NCBI RefSeq assembly: GCF_001428525.1
Contig: NZ_LMHW01000010.1
Span: forward strand, 1,133,853 to 1,197,852
From: Flavobacterium sp. Root186
Lineage (GTDB): Bacteria > Bacteroidota > Bacteroidia > Flavobacteriales > Flavobacteriaceae
Direction of reading: 5' to 3'
DNA length: 64,000 bases
Part shown: positions 53,271 to 61,863 of the stretch, in pieces
How positions within the stretch are numbered: the stretch's first letter is position 1
Layout of the letters: each line of letters begins with the position of its first letter
The notes under the pieces: model-generated
What the model was told of the DNA's origin: nothing
Seen by the model: only the letters and a program-made list of their open reading frames with translations
Databases searched by the model: none
Program-made: the position numbers and the translations under genes

Positions 53271-54495
53271 GTTTTGAAGCATTTGATTTTCTCGATTTAT
53301 GAGCACCGCTGCTTCGGTTTGAGCTTTTGGGTTTTTCGCCGGCTTCAGGACTTCCTGCATGCCATGGGTAAGGATGGTCTGTAATAATTTTTACATCTAC
53401 TTTTATTAATTTCTTAATATCCTTCCAGTAAGGCTCTTCATCTTTACCACAAAATGAAATCGCAATTCCGCCATTTCCTGCACGTCCCGTACGGCCAATT
53501 CTATGAACATACGTTTCCGGAATATTTGGTAAATCAAAATTGATTACATACGGTAACTGGTCAATATCAATTCCTCTTGCTGCGATATCTGTAGCAACCA
53601 AAACACCAACTTCTTTGTTTTTAAAAGCATCCAAAACACGTTGTCTCGCATTTTGAGATTTATCTCCGTGAATTGCTTCTGCCGGAATATCTTTTTTGCG
53701 AAGTGCTTTTACCACATTATCAGCGCCATGTTTAGTTCTTGAAAAAACAAGCACATTTGATAAATTTTCGTTTTTAATCAAATGATATAATAAGTTTCTT
53801 TTTTCTGTTTTATCTACAAAATAAATGCGCTGCTCTACGTTTTCAGCAGTTGAAGAAACTGGAGAAACTTCAACTTTTTCAGGATCCTGCAAAAACATTT
53901 CTGCCAATTCGCGAATCGCAAGAGGCATTGTAGCTGAAAAAAGTAAAGTTTGTCTGTTTTTTGGAGTAAGTTTTACGATCTTTTTTACATCGTTTATAAA
54001 ACCCATATCCAGCATTTGATCTGCCTCATCTAAAACTAAAGTGTGTAAATGATTTAAATCCAGAAAGCCTTGTTTTTGTAAATCTAACAAACGACCCGGA
54101 GTGGCAACTAAAATATCGATACCATTTTTTAAGGTGTCAACCTGAGGGTTTTGTGAAACGCCTCCAAAAATAGTCAGCTGTGTTAAATTGGTGTATTTTG
54201 CATAAGTGTCAAAACTCTGTCCAATCTGCACCGCTAACTCACGGGTTGGAGTAACGATTAGTGCACGAATTACTTTGGCTTTTTTTGATGAACCTACAAT
54301 TCGGTGCAATTGATGTATAATTGGAATAGCAAATGCGGCAGTTTTTCCCGTACCTGTTTGAGCACAGCCAATTAAATCCCGTCCGGCTAAAACAATCGGA
54401 ATCGATTTTTCCTGAATTGGAGTGGGGTTTAGGTAGCCTTCTTCAAATACGGCTTTTTGTATACTTTTTGAAAGTGATAAATCTTCGAATAACAT
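53248..54495 (-). CDS. DEAD-box RNA helicase (RhlE-like)
   Basis: 415 residues. The motifs in order are Q-motif PTPIQ, Walker A AQTGTGKT, PTRELA, DEAD in VLDEADQMLDMGF, SAT, and HRIGRTGR near the end. A short basic C-terminal tail rich in Ser/Lys/Arg (SNRSSGAHKSRKSN) probably binds RNA. It unwinds structured RNA in ribosome assembly or cold adaptation. Its last four bases overlap the hybrid kinase stop region. A -7 element is seen 45 bases upstream. Confidence 0.93.
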   Translation of the reverse strand: MLFEDLSLSKSIQKAVFEEGYLNPTPIQEKSIPIVLAGRDLIGCAQTGTGKTAAFAIPIIHQLHRIVGSSKKAKVIRALIVTPTRELAVQIGQSFDTYAKYTNLTQLTIFGGVSQNPQVDTLKNGIDILVATPGRLLDLQKQGFLDLNHLHTLVLDEADQMLDMGFINDVKKIVKLTPKNRQTLLFSATMPLAIRELAEMFLQDPEKVEVSPVSSTAENVEQRIYFVDKTEKRNLLYHLIKNENLSNVLVFSRTKHGADNVVKALRKKDIPAEAIHGDKSQNARQRVLDAFKNKEVGVLVATDIAARGIDIDQLPYVINFDLPNIPETYVHRIGRTGRAGNGGIAISFCGKDEEPYWKDIKKLIKVDVKIITDHPYPWHAGSPEAGEKPKSSNRSSGAHKSRKSNASKQNKKRWY

Positions 54496-54539
54496 ATCTT
54501 ATTAATTAAGAACTTTAGTTTTAAGTACTAAATTCTGTG

Positions 54540-54547
54540 CAAAGATA
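54540..54547 (-). promoter_or_regulatory. Possible -7 element for the helicase gene
   Basis: TATCTTTG on the minus strand, a typical Flavobacterium -7 form (TAnnTTTG), 45 bases upstream of the ATG. No -33 TTG at the usual distance. Confidence 0.45.
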
Positions 54548-54619
54548 GGTTTATTCGGTTAATCGTTGATTTGAATCTTCTATTATTTGGGAAATATGTG
54601 GTTGTAAGCCACCTGCTCT

Positions 54620-55666
54620 TCAATTAATTTTATCTTTTTCGTTATTTGCTTTTATAAAGTCAGTTACTAAATAGCCAATTAATTTTCCAATTAAATTATT
54701 ATTCGGAGAATCGGCAAGATCTGGCGCACCTTCACAAATATGTAAATAGGTCGCATTTCTATGTTGTGCAAAAAATGAAATAAACTGCCTTAATTCTTCT
54801 ACCGAAAATCCGCTTATTGTCATGGCGCTGCTGGCGATATTAGGAATAGCGTCCAAATCAATTTCAATTCCAAATGAATCGGTCTTGATAAATTCAAGAG
54901 CCAGAGCCATTTCTCTGTCAAAATCTTTTTCCTTGCGAATATTTACGCTGTCGTAAGTGTTATAACGAACGCGATCTTCCAGTTTTTTAATGATATCTAA
55001 AACGCTTTTTGAAGTATAATTTTCGTGAAGTCCAAAAATGAAATATTTTTTAAGAAAACCTTCTTCATAGGCATACGAGAAACCATTTCCGCTGTGACGG
55101 CCTTCCAAAATCCTAAAGTCAGAATGCGCATCAAAATTAATGGCGTTGATTGGTTTTCCTTTGGCTAAAGCCGAACCTTTGATATTTCCGTAAGCGTTAT
55201 TATGACCGCCTCCAATAATAATTGGAGTTTTTCCCGCTTTAATGATAGTAAAAATGATATGCGAAACCTCTTTGTCGATTTTTTCTACTAACTGACTTAG
55301 TTTAGAACGATCGTCGATATCATTAAAATCTAATTTTTCGACATCACGCATTTCTTCGGTAACATCTAAATGCCCTAAAATAATAATTTGACTTCCTTTA
55401 GAAAATCTGTTATGCTGAATATTTGCAATACTTTTAATAGCACTTTCCCAGGCAGATGCCGCTCCGGGTCTTCCATAGTTCGCTCGCACGCCAATATCTT
55501 CGGGGATTCCTAACAATACATACTTCGCCTCCGATTCTTGCAAAAACTTGATTTTATCCACTCCTTTAGGAAGCACAATCATTTTTTCTCCGAATTTTAT
55601 TTCACCACTACGATGATTTGTGACTTTTGCCAAATCATTGACAGTAAAAGGAACTAATTTCTCCAT
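54620..55666 (-). CDS. hutG: Formimidoylglutamase
   Basis: 348 residues of the arginase/agmatinase fold. Metal-binding segments GGGHNNAYGN, NFDAHSDFR and EIDLDAIPN are in family order. The SGNGFSYAYE loop and the length fit formimidoylglutamase, which hydrolyses N-formimino-L-glutamate to glutamate and formamide in histidine breakdown. The HutI gene lies about 1.1 kb further along with a plus-strand gene between, so the set is not a contiguous hut operon. hutH and hutU are outside the window. Confidence 0.85.
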   Translation of the reverse strand: MEKLVPFTVNDLAKVTNHRSGEIKFGEKMIVLPKGVDKIKFLQESEAKYVLLGIPEDIGVRANYGRPGAASAWESAIKSIANIQHNRFSKGSQIIILGHLDVTEEMRDVEKLDFNDIDDRSKLSQLVEKIDKEVSHIIFTIIKAGKTPIIIGGGHNNAYGNIKGSALAKGKPINAINFDAHSDFRILEGRHSGNGFSYAYEEGFLKKYFIFGLHENYTSKSVLDIIKKLEDRVRYNTYDSVNIRKEKDFDREMALALEFIKTDSFGIEIDLDAIPNIASSAMTISGFSVEELRQFISFFAQHRNATYLHICEGAPDLADSPNNNLIGKLIGYLVTDFIKANNEKDKIN

Positions 55667-55733
55667 GAAAAAAATTTATTTTCCAAAAATAATATAATTG
55701 TAACAACTTACGTTATTAAGATATATTAATTCT

Positions 55734-55741
55734 TAAATTTG
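55734..55741 (+). promoter_or_regulatory. Possible -7 element for the coiled-coil protein gene
   Basis: TAAATTTG fits TAnnTTTG, 22 bases before the ATG at 55764. The -33 position has TTA rather than TTG. Confidence 0.45.
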
Positions 55742-55763
55742 TTATTAAAGAAAATTATTCAAT

Positions 55764-56645
55764 ATGGAAAACCCAACGAACAACAACAATTCAAGTCTAA
55801 AAGCGGTAATAGCGGTTTTAGCAGTCCTACTAATTGGTAGCTTAGTGTATATCTTTAAACTTTCTTCTGATACTGAGGTAGTTAAAACAGAATTAACAAC
55901 ATCAATGACAGAAAAAGAATCTGTTATGAAAGATTTACAGGAATTAAAAGCAACTTACGATGCTGCAATTGCTGAAAATACTTCAATGTCTGATGAATTA
56001 ATTCAGGAAAGAGATAAAGTTGTCGCTTTAATGGCAGATTTAAATAAATCTAAAGGTGACGTTTCTAAATACAGATCTCAAGTTCAGGCAATGCAGGGCA
56101 AAATGAAAACTCTTGTTGCTGAAAATGATGAATTGAAAAAGCAAAATGGTGTTTTAACAGTTCAAAGAGACAGTACAATTACAGTTTTAGGGGAGTCTAA
56201 AAAATATAACGAAGTACTTGTAGGTCAAAATGAAGAGCTTGCAAAAACAGTTGAAAGAGGTTCTAAATTATCTGTTACGAACACTAAGACTGCAGCTTAT
56301 AAATTAAGAAGCTCTGGAAAACAAATTGAAACAGACAAAGCAAGCCGTGCTGATGTTTTAAAAATAAGTTTTACAATTGCTGAAAATCAAATTGCAAAAT
56401 CTGGAGATAAAACATATTATGTTCAGGTTATTGATGCAAAAAACAACGTTTTAGGCGAGAAAAAAACAGAGAGCTTTGGTGACAACTCTTTAACATACAG
56501 CTTTAAAACTACTGTAAAGTATGAAAACAAAACTGTAAACGTTACTGAAGATTTACCAGGAAAAGATTTTGCTAAAGGAACTTACTTTATCAATGTTTTT
56601 GATAATGATGAATTAGTTTCTAAAACTAGTTTCAGCTTGAGATAA
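55764..56645 (+). CDS. Membrane-anchored coiled-coil protein
   Basis: 293 residues. One membrane helix (about residues 13-32) is followed by a long coiled coil (about 40-170, with heptads such as LQELKATYDAAIAEN) and a beta-rich C-terminal domain (KISFTIAENQIAKSGDKTYY). The topology suggests a periplasmic or cytoplasmic scaffold. Its family is conserved in Flavobacteriia but of unknown function. It ends at a terminator. Confidence 0.78.
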   Translation: MENPTNNNNSSLKAVIAVLAVLLIGSLVYIFKLSSDTEVVKTELTTSMTEKESVMKDLQELKATYDAAIAENTSMSDELIQERDKVVALMADLNKSKGDVSKYRSQVQAMQGKMKTLVAENDELKKQNGVLTVQRDSTITVLGESKKYNEVLVGQNEELAKTVERGSKLSVTNTKTAAYKLRSSGKQIETDKASRADVLKISFTIAENQIAKSGDKTYYVQVIDAKNNVLGEKKTESFGDNSLTYSFKTTVKYENKTVNVTEDLPGKDFAKGTYFINVFDNDELVSKTSFSLR

Positions 56646-56685
56646 ATTCTCATCGTCGTTTAAGTAAAATACCACTTAAGATATT

Positions 56686-56718
56686 AAAGGTCTGTGATTT
56701 TCTTCACAGACCTTTTTT
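56686..56718 (+). terminator. Terminator of the coiled-coil protein gene
   Basis: AAAGGTCTGTGA (56686-56697) pairs with TCACAGACCTTT (56704-56715) around a 6-base loop, followed by a T-run. Confidence 0.92.
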
Positions 56719-56769
56719 TATGTCTTATGTTTTCTTGTGTTTGGCTGAAAGCGTGTTTTGCGATACGTT

Positions 56770-56789
56770 CCCGTGGTTGAAACCACGGG
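56770..56789. repeat. REP-like palindrome (CCCGTGGTT type)
   Basis: CCCGTGGTT and AACCACGGG face each other with two bases between (56770-56778 and 56781-56789). This phrase is a frequent intergenic element in Flavobacterium, as I recall, and sits at the 3' end of hutI. Confidence 0.6.
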
Positions 56790-56805
56790 CTATATTTGAA
56801 TTTTA

Positions 56806-58041
56806 TTATATAATTTCACCTTCAATAATAACATCTTCGATCAAATTGCTTCCAAAAGCATAAGGAATTTGGTAGTAAGATGAAATTGGCTTTGTAACAA
56901 TTAAATTGGCTTTTTTGCCTTTTGTGATGCTTCCGTGTGTATCAGAAAGTCCCATTGCGTAGGCGCCGTTTATTGTAGCAGCATTTATGGCTTCTTCGGG
57001 AGTCATTTTCATTTTAATGCATGCCGTTGCCACAACAAAATTCATGTTTCCTGATGGAGTAGAACCAGGGTTAAAATCTGTTGCTAATGCCAGAGGTAAA
57101 CCTGCTTTTATCATTTCACGAGCCGGCGTATATGGAATACTCAAGAAATAAGAACAAGACGGTAATGCAACCGGCATTGTTTCTGTGCCTTTTAAAGCTT
57201 CAATATCTTCTGGATTCATTATTTCCAAATGATCGACAGAAAGTGCTTTAAATCTAACACCAGCCTGAATTCCGCCAATAGAATTAAACTGATTCACGTG
57301 AATTTTTGGCTTTAAGCCGAATTCAATTCCGGCTTGCATAATTTTTTCAGTTTCCTCTACAGAAAAGTAGCCGCTTTCGCAGAAAACATCTATATAGTCT
57401 GCCAGCTTGTTTTGAGCAATTTCAGGAAGCATTTTGGTTCTGATTTCATCAATATAACCTGCTTTGTTTTCTTTATAATGTGTTGGAAAAGCATGTGCAC
57501 CGAGAAAAGTAGCTTTTATAGAAATTGGATAATTTTGGGCCAGTTTCTTAATAACACGAAGCATTTTTAATTCGCCTTCGATAGTTAATCCGTAACCGGA
57601 TTTTATTTCAACAGCTCCTGTTCCTAAATGCATAACTTCTTCAAGTCGAAGTTTTGATTGCTCGTAGATTTCTTCTTCAGAAGTTTCGTTTAATTTTTTA
57701 GCCGAATTTAAAATGCCGCCGCCGCGATTAGCGATTTCTTCATACGTAAATCCGTTAATGCGGTCTACAAATTCCTGTTCGCGGTTTCCTGCATATACAA
57801 TATGCGTGTGGCTGTCGCACCAAGTGGGAAGAACAATGCGTCCCTCCGCATTAATAACTTTATCAACTTTGATTTCAGGTAAATTTTCCATCGAACCAAA
57901 ATCAGCAATTAGATTGTCTTTTATAATTAAGAAAGCATTTTTAATCGTTGGAAGCTCTGCCATCTCAGCCCCCGAAACTTTAGAAACAGAAGTTTCACGG
58001 ACTTGAAGCAGTTCTTTTATGTTTTTTATTAATGTTGTCAT
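56806..58041 (-). CDS. hutI: Imidazolonepropionase
   Basis: 411 residues of the amidohydrolase superfamily. HTHIVYAGNREQEF gives the first metal His pair, then NRGGGILNSA, VEIKSGYGL, HVNQF and the later DHLEIMNPED and ATDFNPGS complete the set. It opens the imidazolone ring to form N-formimino-glutamate, the substrate of the formimidoylglutamase encoded nearby. The two therefore act in consecutive steps of histidine degradation. Confidence 0.95.
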   Translation of the reverse strand: MTTLIKNIKELLQVRETSVSKVSGAEMAELPTIKNAFLIIKDNLIADFGSMENLPEIKVDKVINAEGRIVLPTWCDSHTHIVYAGNREQEFVDRINGFTYEEIANRGGGILNSAKKLNETSEEEIYEQSKLRLEEVMHLGTGAVEIKSGYGLTIEGELKMLRVIKKLAQNYPISIKATFLGAHAFPTHYKENKAGYIDEIRTKMLPEIAQNKLADYIDVFCESGYFSVEETEKIMQAGIEFGLKPKIHVNQFNSIGGIQAGVRFKALSVDHLEIMNPEDIEALKGTETMPVALPSCSYFLSIPYTPAREMIKAGLPLALATDFNPGSTPSGNMNFVVATACIKMKMTPEEAINAATINGAYAMGLSDTHGSITKGKKANLIVTKPISSYYQIPYAFGSNLIEDVIIEGEII

Positions 58042-58057
58042 TATCGGATATTGTTAT

Positions 58058-58117
58058 AAAACACAAATTTCACAAATTATCACGAACTAATCCGTGAAAT
58101 CTGTGAAATTCGTGTTT
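58058..58117. repeat. Long imperfect hairpin (AAACACGAATTT type)
   Basis: About 60 bases. AAACACAAATTTCACAAATT and the sequence ending GAAATTCGTGTTT are imperfect inverted copies separated by TAATC. It lies in the gap upstream of hutI and downstream of the glutaminyl cyclase. It resembles a dispersed Flavobacterium palindrome. Confidence 0.55.
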
Positions 58118-58133
58118 TTATTCTTTGTGTTTT

Positions 58134-59183
58134 TTATTCTGAAACTGTGATTTCAAACATTTTCTCCCAATATTTACCAGTAACAAAAATGGTTTTAGTT
58201 TGAGGATTGTAAGCAATTCCGTTTAAAACTTCTGCTTTTGGAGCTTTAATGAATTTGCGTAAATCAGAAAGGTTTAATATTCCTTCAACTGCACCAGATG
58301 TTGGATTTACAACCGCAATTGCATCTTTCTGCCAAACGTTTACATAGAATTTCCCATCGATTAGTTCTAATTCGTTGATTGCTTTAATTTTTGAAGAACC
58401 AGAATACACATTAATGTAATCAATTAATTTTTGAGTATTTGGATCCATTTTCCAGATTTTCTCAGTTCCGTCAGAGTGATAAATATATTTATCATCATGC
58501 GTCATTCCCCAGCCTTCAATATCTTTATCATAGGTGAATTTTTTTTCAAGTTTTAATGTGTTAGCATCATAAATAAAACCTGTTTTTTCCTGCCAGCTTA
58601 ATTGAAATAATTTGCCATTGATAAAAGTAATTCCTTCTCCAAAATATTCTTTAGGAAGATCAACCTGCTTGATTACTTTTCCGGTTTTATAATCAACAGA
58701 TCTAAAGTATGAATCTTCTTTTTGACCTGTACTTTCAAATAAAACGCCATCATGAAATTCTAAACCTTCAGTAAAAGCTTCTGGGTCGTGTGGAAAAGTG
58801 TTTACTATTTTAAATTTTAATGCTTTCGGCTGAACATCAGAAACAACTTCAATTCTTTTTGTCGCATCAGATGAATCACTTCCAAAATAAGCACTAGCTT
58901 TTAAGTATTGATAACCTAATTTTTGATCTTTTAATTCAAATTTAAATTTCTCAGCTCCTTTTGTACTTCCCACTTTTTTGTCGTTAACAAAATATACAAT
59001 GCTGTCGATTTCTTTCGAATTTGGATTTAAAATTCCAATTGAAACCGCTTCTTGTGGTAAAAAATGGGCAGGAAAAGCAGAATCATCGATAGTAAATAAA
59101 GAATTTTCACCTTTTTTTGTGCCATTACATCCAATTAATGTAATTCCTAATAAAATGACAGTTAGGAAGTTATATTTTTTCAT
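58134..59183 (-). CDS. Glutaminyl-peptide cyclotransferase lipoprotein
   Basis: 349 residues. The lipobox LIGC follows a signal peptide (Cys near residue 19). The rest is a five-bladed-like propeller of the plant/bacterial glutaminyl cyclase family: FPHDPEAFTEGLEF, YFGEGITF, EGWGMTHDDKYIYHSDG, NELELIDGKFYVN and LNGIAYNPQTKTIFVTGKYW are the typical segments. It cyclises N-terminal Gln or Glu to pyroglutamate in exported proteins. It lies between hutI and the SRP RNA gene and is probably monocistronic. Confidence 0.9.
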   Translation of the reverse strand: MKKYNFLTVILLGITLIGCNGTKKGENSLFTIDDSAFPAHFLPQEAVSIGILNPNSKEIDSIVYFVNDKKVGSTKGAEKFKFELKDQKLGYQYLKASAYFGSDSSDATKRIEVVSDVQPKALKFKIVNTFPHDPEAFTEGLEFHDGVLFESTGQKEDSYFRSVDYKTGKVIKQVDLPKEYFGEGITFINGKLFQLSWQEKTGFIYDANTLKLEKKFTYDKDIEGWGMTHDDKYIYHSDGTEKIWKMDPNTQKLIDYINVYSGSSKIKAINELELIDGKFYVNVWQKDAIAVVNPTSGAVEGILNLSDLRKFIKAPKAEVLNGIAYNPQTKTIFVTGKYWEKMFEITVSE

Positions 59184-59238
59184 AGTTTAAAATTTGAATA
59201 AGCCAATATACAACGATATTTTTATAGCAGCAAAGCTC

Positions 59239-59268
59239 TTGCAAAAATATAAAAAGATTGTATATTTG
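59239..59268 (+). promoter_or_regulatory. Promoter of the SRP RNA gene
   Basis: TTG (59239-59241), a 19-base spacer and TATATTTG (59261-59268), a near-ideal Bacteroidota -33/-7 promoter. The expected start is a few bases later, at the first base of the RNA stem. Confidence 0.8.
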
Positions 59269-59270
59269 CA

Positions 59271-59370
59271 CCGGCAAGTCCTACACGACCAGCTCCTGCA
59301 GACTCCCCCAGGATGGGAACATAGCAAGGGTACGTGGTTGAGCGGTGCGATGTAGGTCGCTTGCCACTTT
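59271..59370 (+). ncRNA. ffs: Small signal recognition particle RNA (4.5S-type)
   Basis: About 100 bases. GGCAAG (59273-59278) pairs with CTTGCC (59360-59365), and CTACA with TGTAG inside it, giving the terminal stem. The apical part has CCCCCAGGATGGGAACATAG and AGCAAGGGTA, the conserved asymmetric loop of domain IV that binds Ffh. A T-rich stretch follows, acting as terminator. The RNA is the scaffold of the SRP that targets membrane and secreted proteins. Confidence 0.9.
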
Positions 59371-59521
59371 TTATTTTTTAGAATTTGTATAAAAGTAGTC
59401 TTCCTTCGGGAGGATTTTTTTATTTTTGGACCTTTCTTAGGGGTAAAAGTTAAATGTTAGAAGTAAAAAGATTTCTCTGCATCAAACTCATAACTCAATA
59501 ATTTATAACTCATAACTCAAA

Positions 59522-60325
59522 ATGAATAAAGTCGTTTTAATTACAGGAGGATCATCGGGAATAGGTAAATCTATTGGAGAATTTTTACATGCTAAAGGTT
59601 TCGTTGTTTACGGAACGAGCAGAAATCCTGAAAAAGTTTTAAATTCAGTTTTTCCATTAGTTGCTTTAGATGTTCGAAATGCTGATTCAATTAAAACAGC
59701 CGTTGTAAAAATTATTGAAACTTCAGGAAGATTAGATATTGTAATTAACAACGCCGGAGTTGGGATTACAGGACCTTTGGAAGAAATTCCGATGGAAGAA
59801 ATTAAAAACAATTTTGAAACGAATTTCTTTGGTCCGATTGAAGTAATGAAAGCTGTTTTGCCGCAAATGCGCGAACAAAAATCAGGTTTAATTATTAATA
59901 TTACGTCAATTGCCGCTTATATGGGACTGCCTTACCGAAGTGTTTATTCGGCTTCGAAAGGAGCTTTGGAATTAATCACCGAAGCTTTAAGAATGGAAGT
60001 AAAGCAATTTGGAATTGAAATTACCAATGTTGCTCCTGGTGATTTTGCAACTAATATTGCATCAGGACGTTATCATGCACCTGTTTTAAAAGGTTCTGCT
60101 TACGAAAAAGTATATGGAGATACGCTTGCAACCATGAACGAACATGTTGATGCCGGAAGTAATCCAAATGAAATGGCTGAGGCTATTTTTAAAATCATAC
60201 AAAAAGACAAACCAAAAGTGCATTACAAAGTGGGTGTTTTCATGCAGAAATTTTCAATTGTTCTGAAACGTGCACTTCCGGATAAAGTGTATGAAAAAAT
60301 GCTAATGAATCATTATAAGCTTTAA
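59522..60325 (+). CDS. Short-chain dehydrogenase/reductase
   Basis: 267 residues. The nucleotide-binding loop TGGSSGIG, NNAGVG and the catalytic Ser with YSASKG (Tyr-x3-Lys) are all present. The C-terminal half is typical of classical SDRs. The substrate is unknown. It starts about 150 bases after the SRP RNA. Between them lies a heptamer-like repeat tract (59484-59520). Confidence 0.92.
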   Translation: MNKVVLITGGSSGIGKSIGEFLHAKGFVVYGTSRNPEKVLNSVFPLVALDVRNADSIKTAVVKIIETSGRLDIVINNAGVGITGPLEEIPMEEIKNNFETNFFGPIEVMKAVLPQMREQKSGLIINITSIAAYMGLPYRSVYSASKGALELITEALRMEVKQFGIEITNVAPGDFATNIASGRYHAPVLKGSAYEKVYGDTLATMNEHVDAGSNPNEMAEAIFKIIQKDKPKVHYKVGVFMQKFSIVLKRALPDKVYEKMLMNHYKL

Positions 60326-60403
60326 AACACAATTATTTTTTTATTTATAACATATAATTTCAAATTGGTTTTGATTTTGAAATCGTTATTGATATTGATT
60401 TTG

Positions 60404-60411
60404 TAATTTTG
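60404..60411 (+). promoter_or_regulatory. Possible -7 element for the transaldolase gene
   Basis: TAATTTTG followed by CA, the common Flavobacterium form of TAnnTTTG. It lies 87 bases before the ATG, so a leader of about 80 bases would result. Confidence 0.45.
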
Positions 60412-60497
60412 CAGCTGAATTTGCTTAAGATTCTTAATTTAAAAATTTCAAGCAAACCACTTAAAACAAATCAACACAATTTAAACTTAAATAAATT

Positions 60498-61154
60498 ATG
60501 AAATTTTTTATTGACACAGCTAACTTAGATCAAATTAAAGAAGCACAAGCTTTAGGTGTTTTGGATGGTGTAACGACAAATCCGTCATTAATGGCGAAAG
60601 AAGGAATTACAGGAAAAAACAATATTTTAAAGCATTATGTTGACATTTGCAATCTTGTAGAAGGTGATGTAAGTGCTGAAGTAAACGCTCTTGATTATGA
60701 TGGAATGATCAAAGAAGGTGAAGAGTTAGCTGAATTACATGACCAAATCGTTGTAAAACTGCCTATGACTAAAGAAGGAGTTATGGCTGCAAAATATTTT
60801 TCTGATAAAGGAATTAAAACTAACGTAACTCTTGTTTTCTCTGTAGGACAAGCTCTTTTGGCTGCTAAAGCGGGAGCAACTTATGTTTCTCCGTTTGTGG
60901 GTCGTTTAGATGATATCTCAACTGACGGTTTAAACTTAATTCAGGAAATTAGAGAAGTTTATGATAACTACGGTTACGAAACTCAAATTTTAGCTGCTTC
61001 AGTACGTCACACAATGCATATTGTAAATTGTGCTAAAATTGGTGCTGATGTTATGACTGGACCTCTTTCTGCAATTTACGGATTGTTGAAACACCCGTTA
61101 ACAGATATCGGTTTAGCTCAGTTTGTAGCTGATTTCGAAAAAGGAAACAAGTAA
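60498..61154 (+). CDS. fsa: Fructose-6-phosphate aldolase / transaldolase-like protein
   Basis: 218 residues, the short TalC/FSA length. [15 protein letters not shown] at the N-terminus, [11 protein letters not shown], the Schiff-base Lys87 in [11 protein letters not shown] and [10 protein letters not shown] are conserved. The class includes fructose-6-phosphate aldolases and short transaldolases; which reaction applies cannot be decided from sequence. It would connect glycolysis and the pentose-phosphate pathway. It ends at a terminator. Confidence 0.9.
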   Translation: MKFFIDTANLDQIKEAQALGVLDGVTTNPSLMAKEGITGKNNILKHYVDICNLVEGDVSAEVNALDYDGMIKEGEELAELHDQIVVKLPMTKEGVMAAKYFSDKGIKTNVTLVFSVGQALLAAKAGATYVSPFVGRLDDISTDGLNLIQEIREVYDNYGYETQILAASVRHTMHIVNCAKIGADVMTGPLSAIYGLLKHPLTDIGLAQFVADFEKGNK

Positions 61155-61177
61155 TCCTTAGATACTTATAAAAAATT

Positions 61178-61217
61178 AAATCGTCTTTTTTCTAACGGGA
61201 AAAGGCGATTTTTTTTA
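61178..61217 (+). terminator. Terminator of the fsa gene
   Basis: AAATCGTCTTTT (61178-61189) pairs with AAAAGGCGATTT (61200-61211), with one G-U pair, followed by a T-run. Confidence 0.88.
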
Positions 61218-61224
61218 CTTTTAT

Positions 61225-61743
61225 ATGAAACTTAAATTGTTGATTATGAAAGTGATATTGATAATTCTGTCTTTTTTTGCTGCTAGTATTTCAATAAATG
61301 CACAGACAGCTGAAATATTAAAGAGTGTAAATGATGCCGGCGATGTGGCCACATTTGAATTGGATTGTTCTGTAGCATTTCAGTCTTTAGCAAAAGGGCT
61401 TCGGTATAATATTACGAGGCATGAATTTAAAGGCCCTGAAATGAAAAATTCTTATCGACTGCTTCTTGTCATGGATGGATTTTATTCTAAAACCTTAAAT
61501 AAAGAAATGACAATTTCGGCTGTTTTAAGCAATGGAACTGTTATCCAAGCAAAGAAAATTATTGAAGACGATGGTTTTTTTGATGGTGCCTGTACTTTAA
61601 AAATAAAAGACCCGCAAGCTCTTTTAAATGCGAATATCGATAAGGTTATTGTTCATGCTGATAAAGATGTTGTTTACCAATTGTCTGAACAAAATAAGAC
61701 TGTTTTTAAGAAGAACCTGAGTAATGTTATTAATGCCAAGTAG
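61225..61743 (+). CDS. Secreted hypothetical protein
   Basis: 172 residues, or 165 if the second ATG (61246) is used. A signal peptide ends at NAQT. The mature part is beta-rich (SYRLLLVMDGFYSK, TISAVLSNGTVIQAK) with a single Cys pair position (LDCSVAF and GACTLK) that could form a disulfide. No family is recognised. A bidirectional terminator follows. Confidence 0.7.
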   Translation: MKLKLLIMKVILIILSFFAASISINAQTAEILKSVNDAGDVATFELDCSVAFQSLAKGLRYNITRHEFKGPEMKNSYRLLLVMDGFYSKTLNKEMTISAVLSNGTVIQAKKIIEDDGFFDGACTLKIKDPQALLNANIDKVIVHADKDVVYQLSEQNKTVFKKNLSNVINAK

Positions 61744-61800
61744 AAAGATGCAAAGGTTCAGAGATACAGAGGTGCAAAGGTTTTCTTTTTGTGAAATAAA

Positions 61801-61848
61801 AAAAATCCAAATTCCTACTGTAAAATTGGAATTTGGATTTTTTTTATT
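61801..61848. terminator. Bidirectional terminator
   Basis: AAAAATCCAAATTCC (61801-61815) pairs with GGAATTTGGATTTTT (61828-61842) around a 12-base loop, with A-runs before and T-runs after. A heptamer-like run (GCAAAGGTTCAGAGATACAG) precedes it at 61750-61780. Confidence 0.9.
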
Positions 61849-61863
61849 GTTATTTCTAAAATT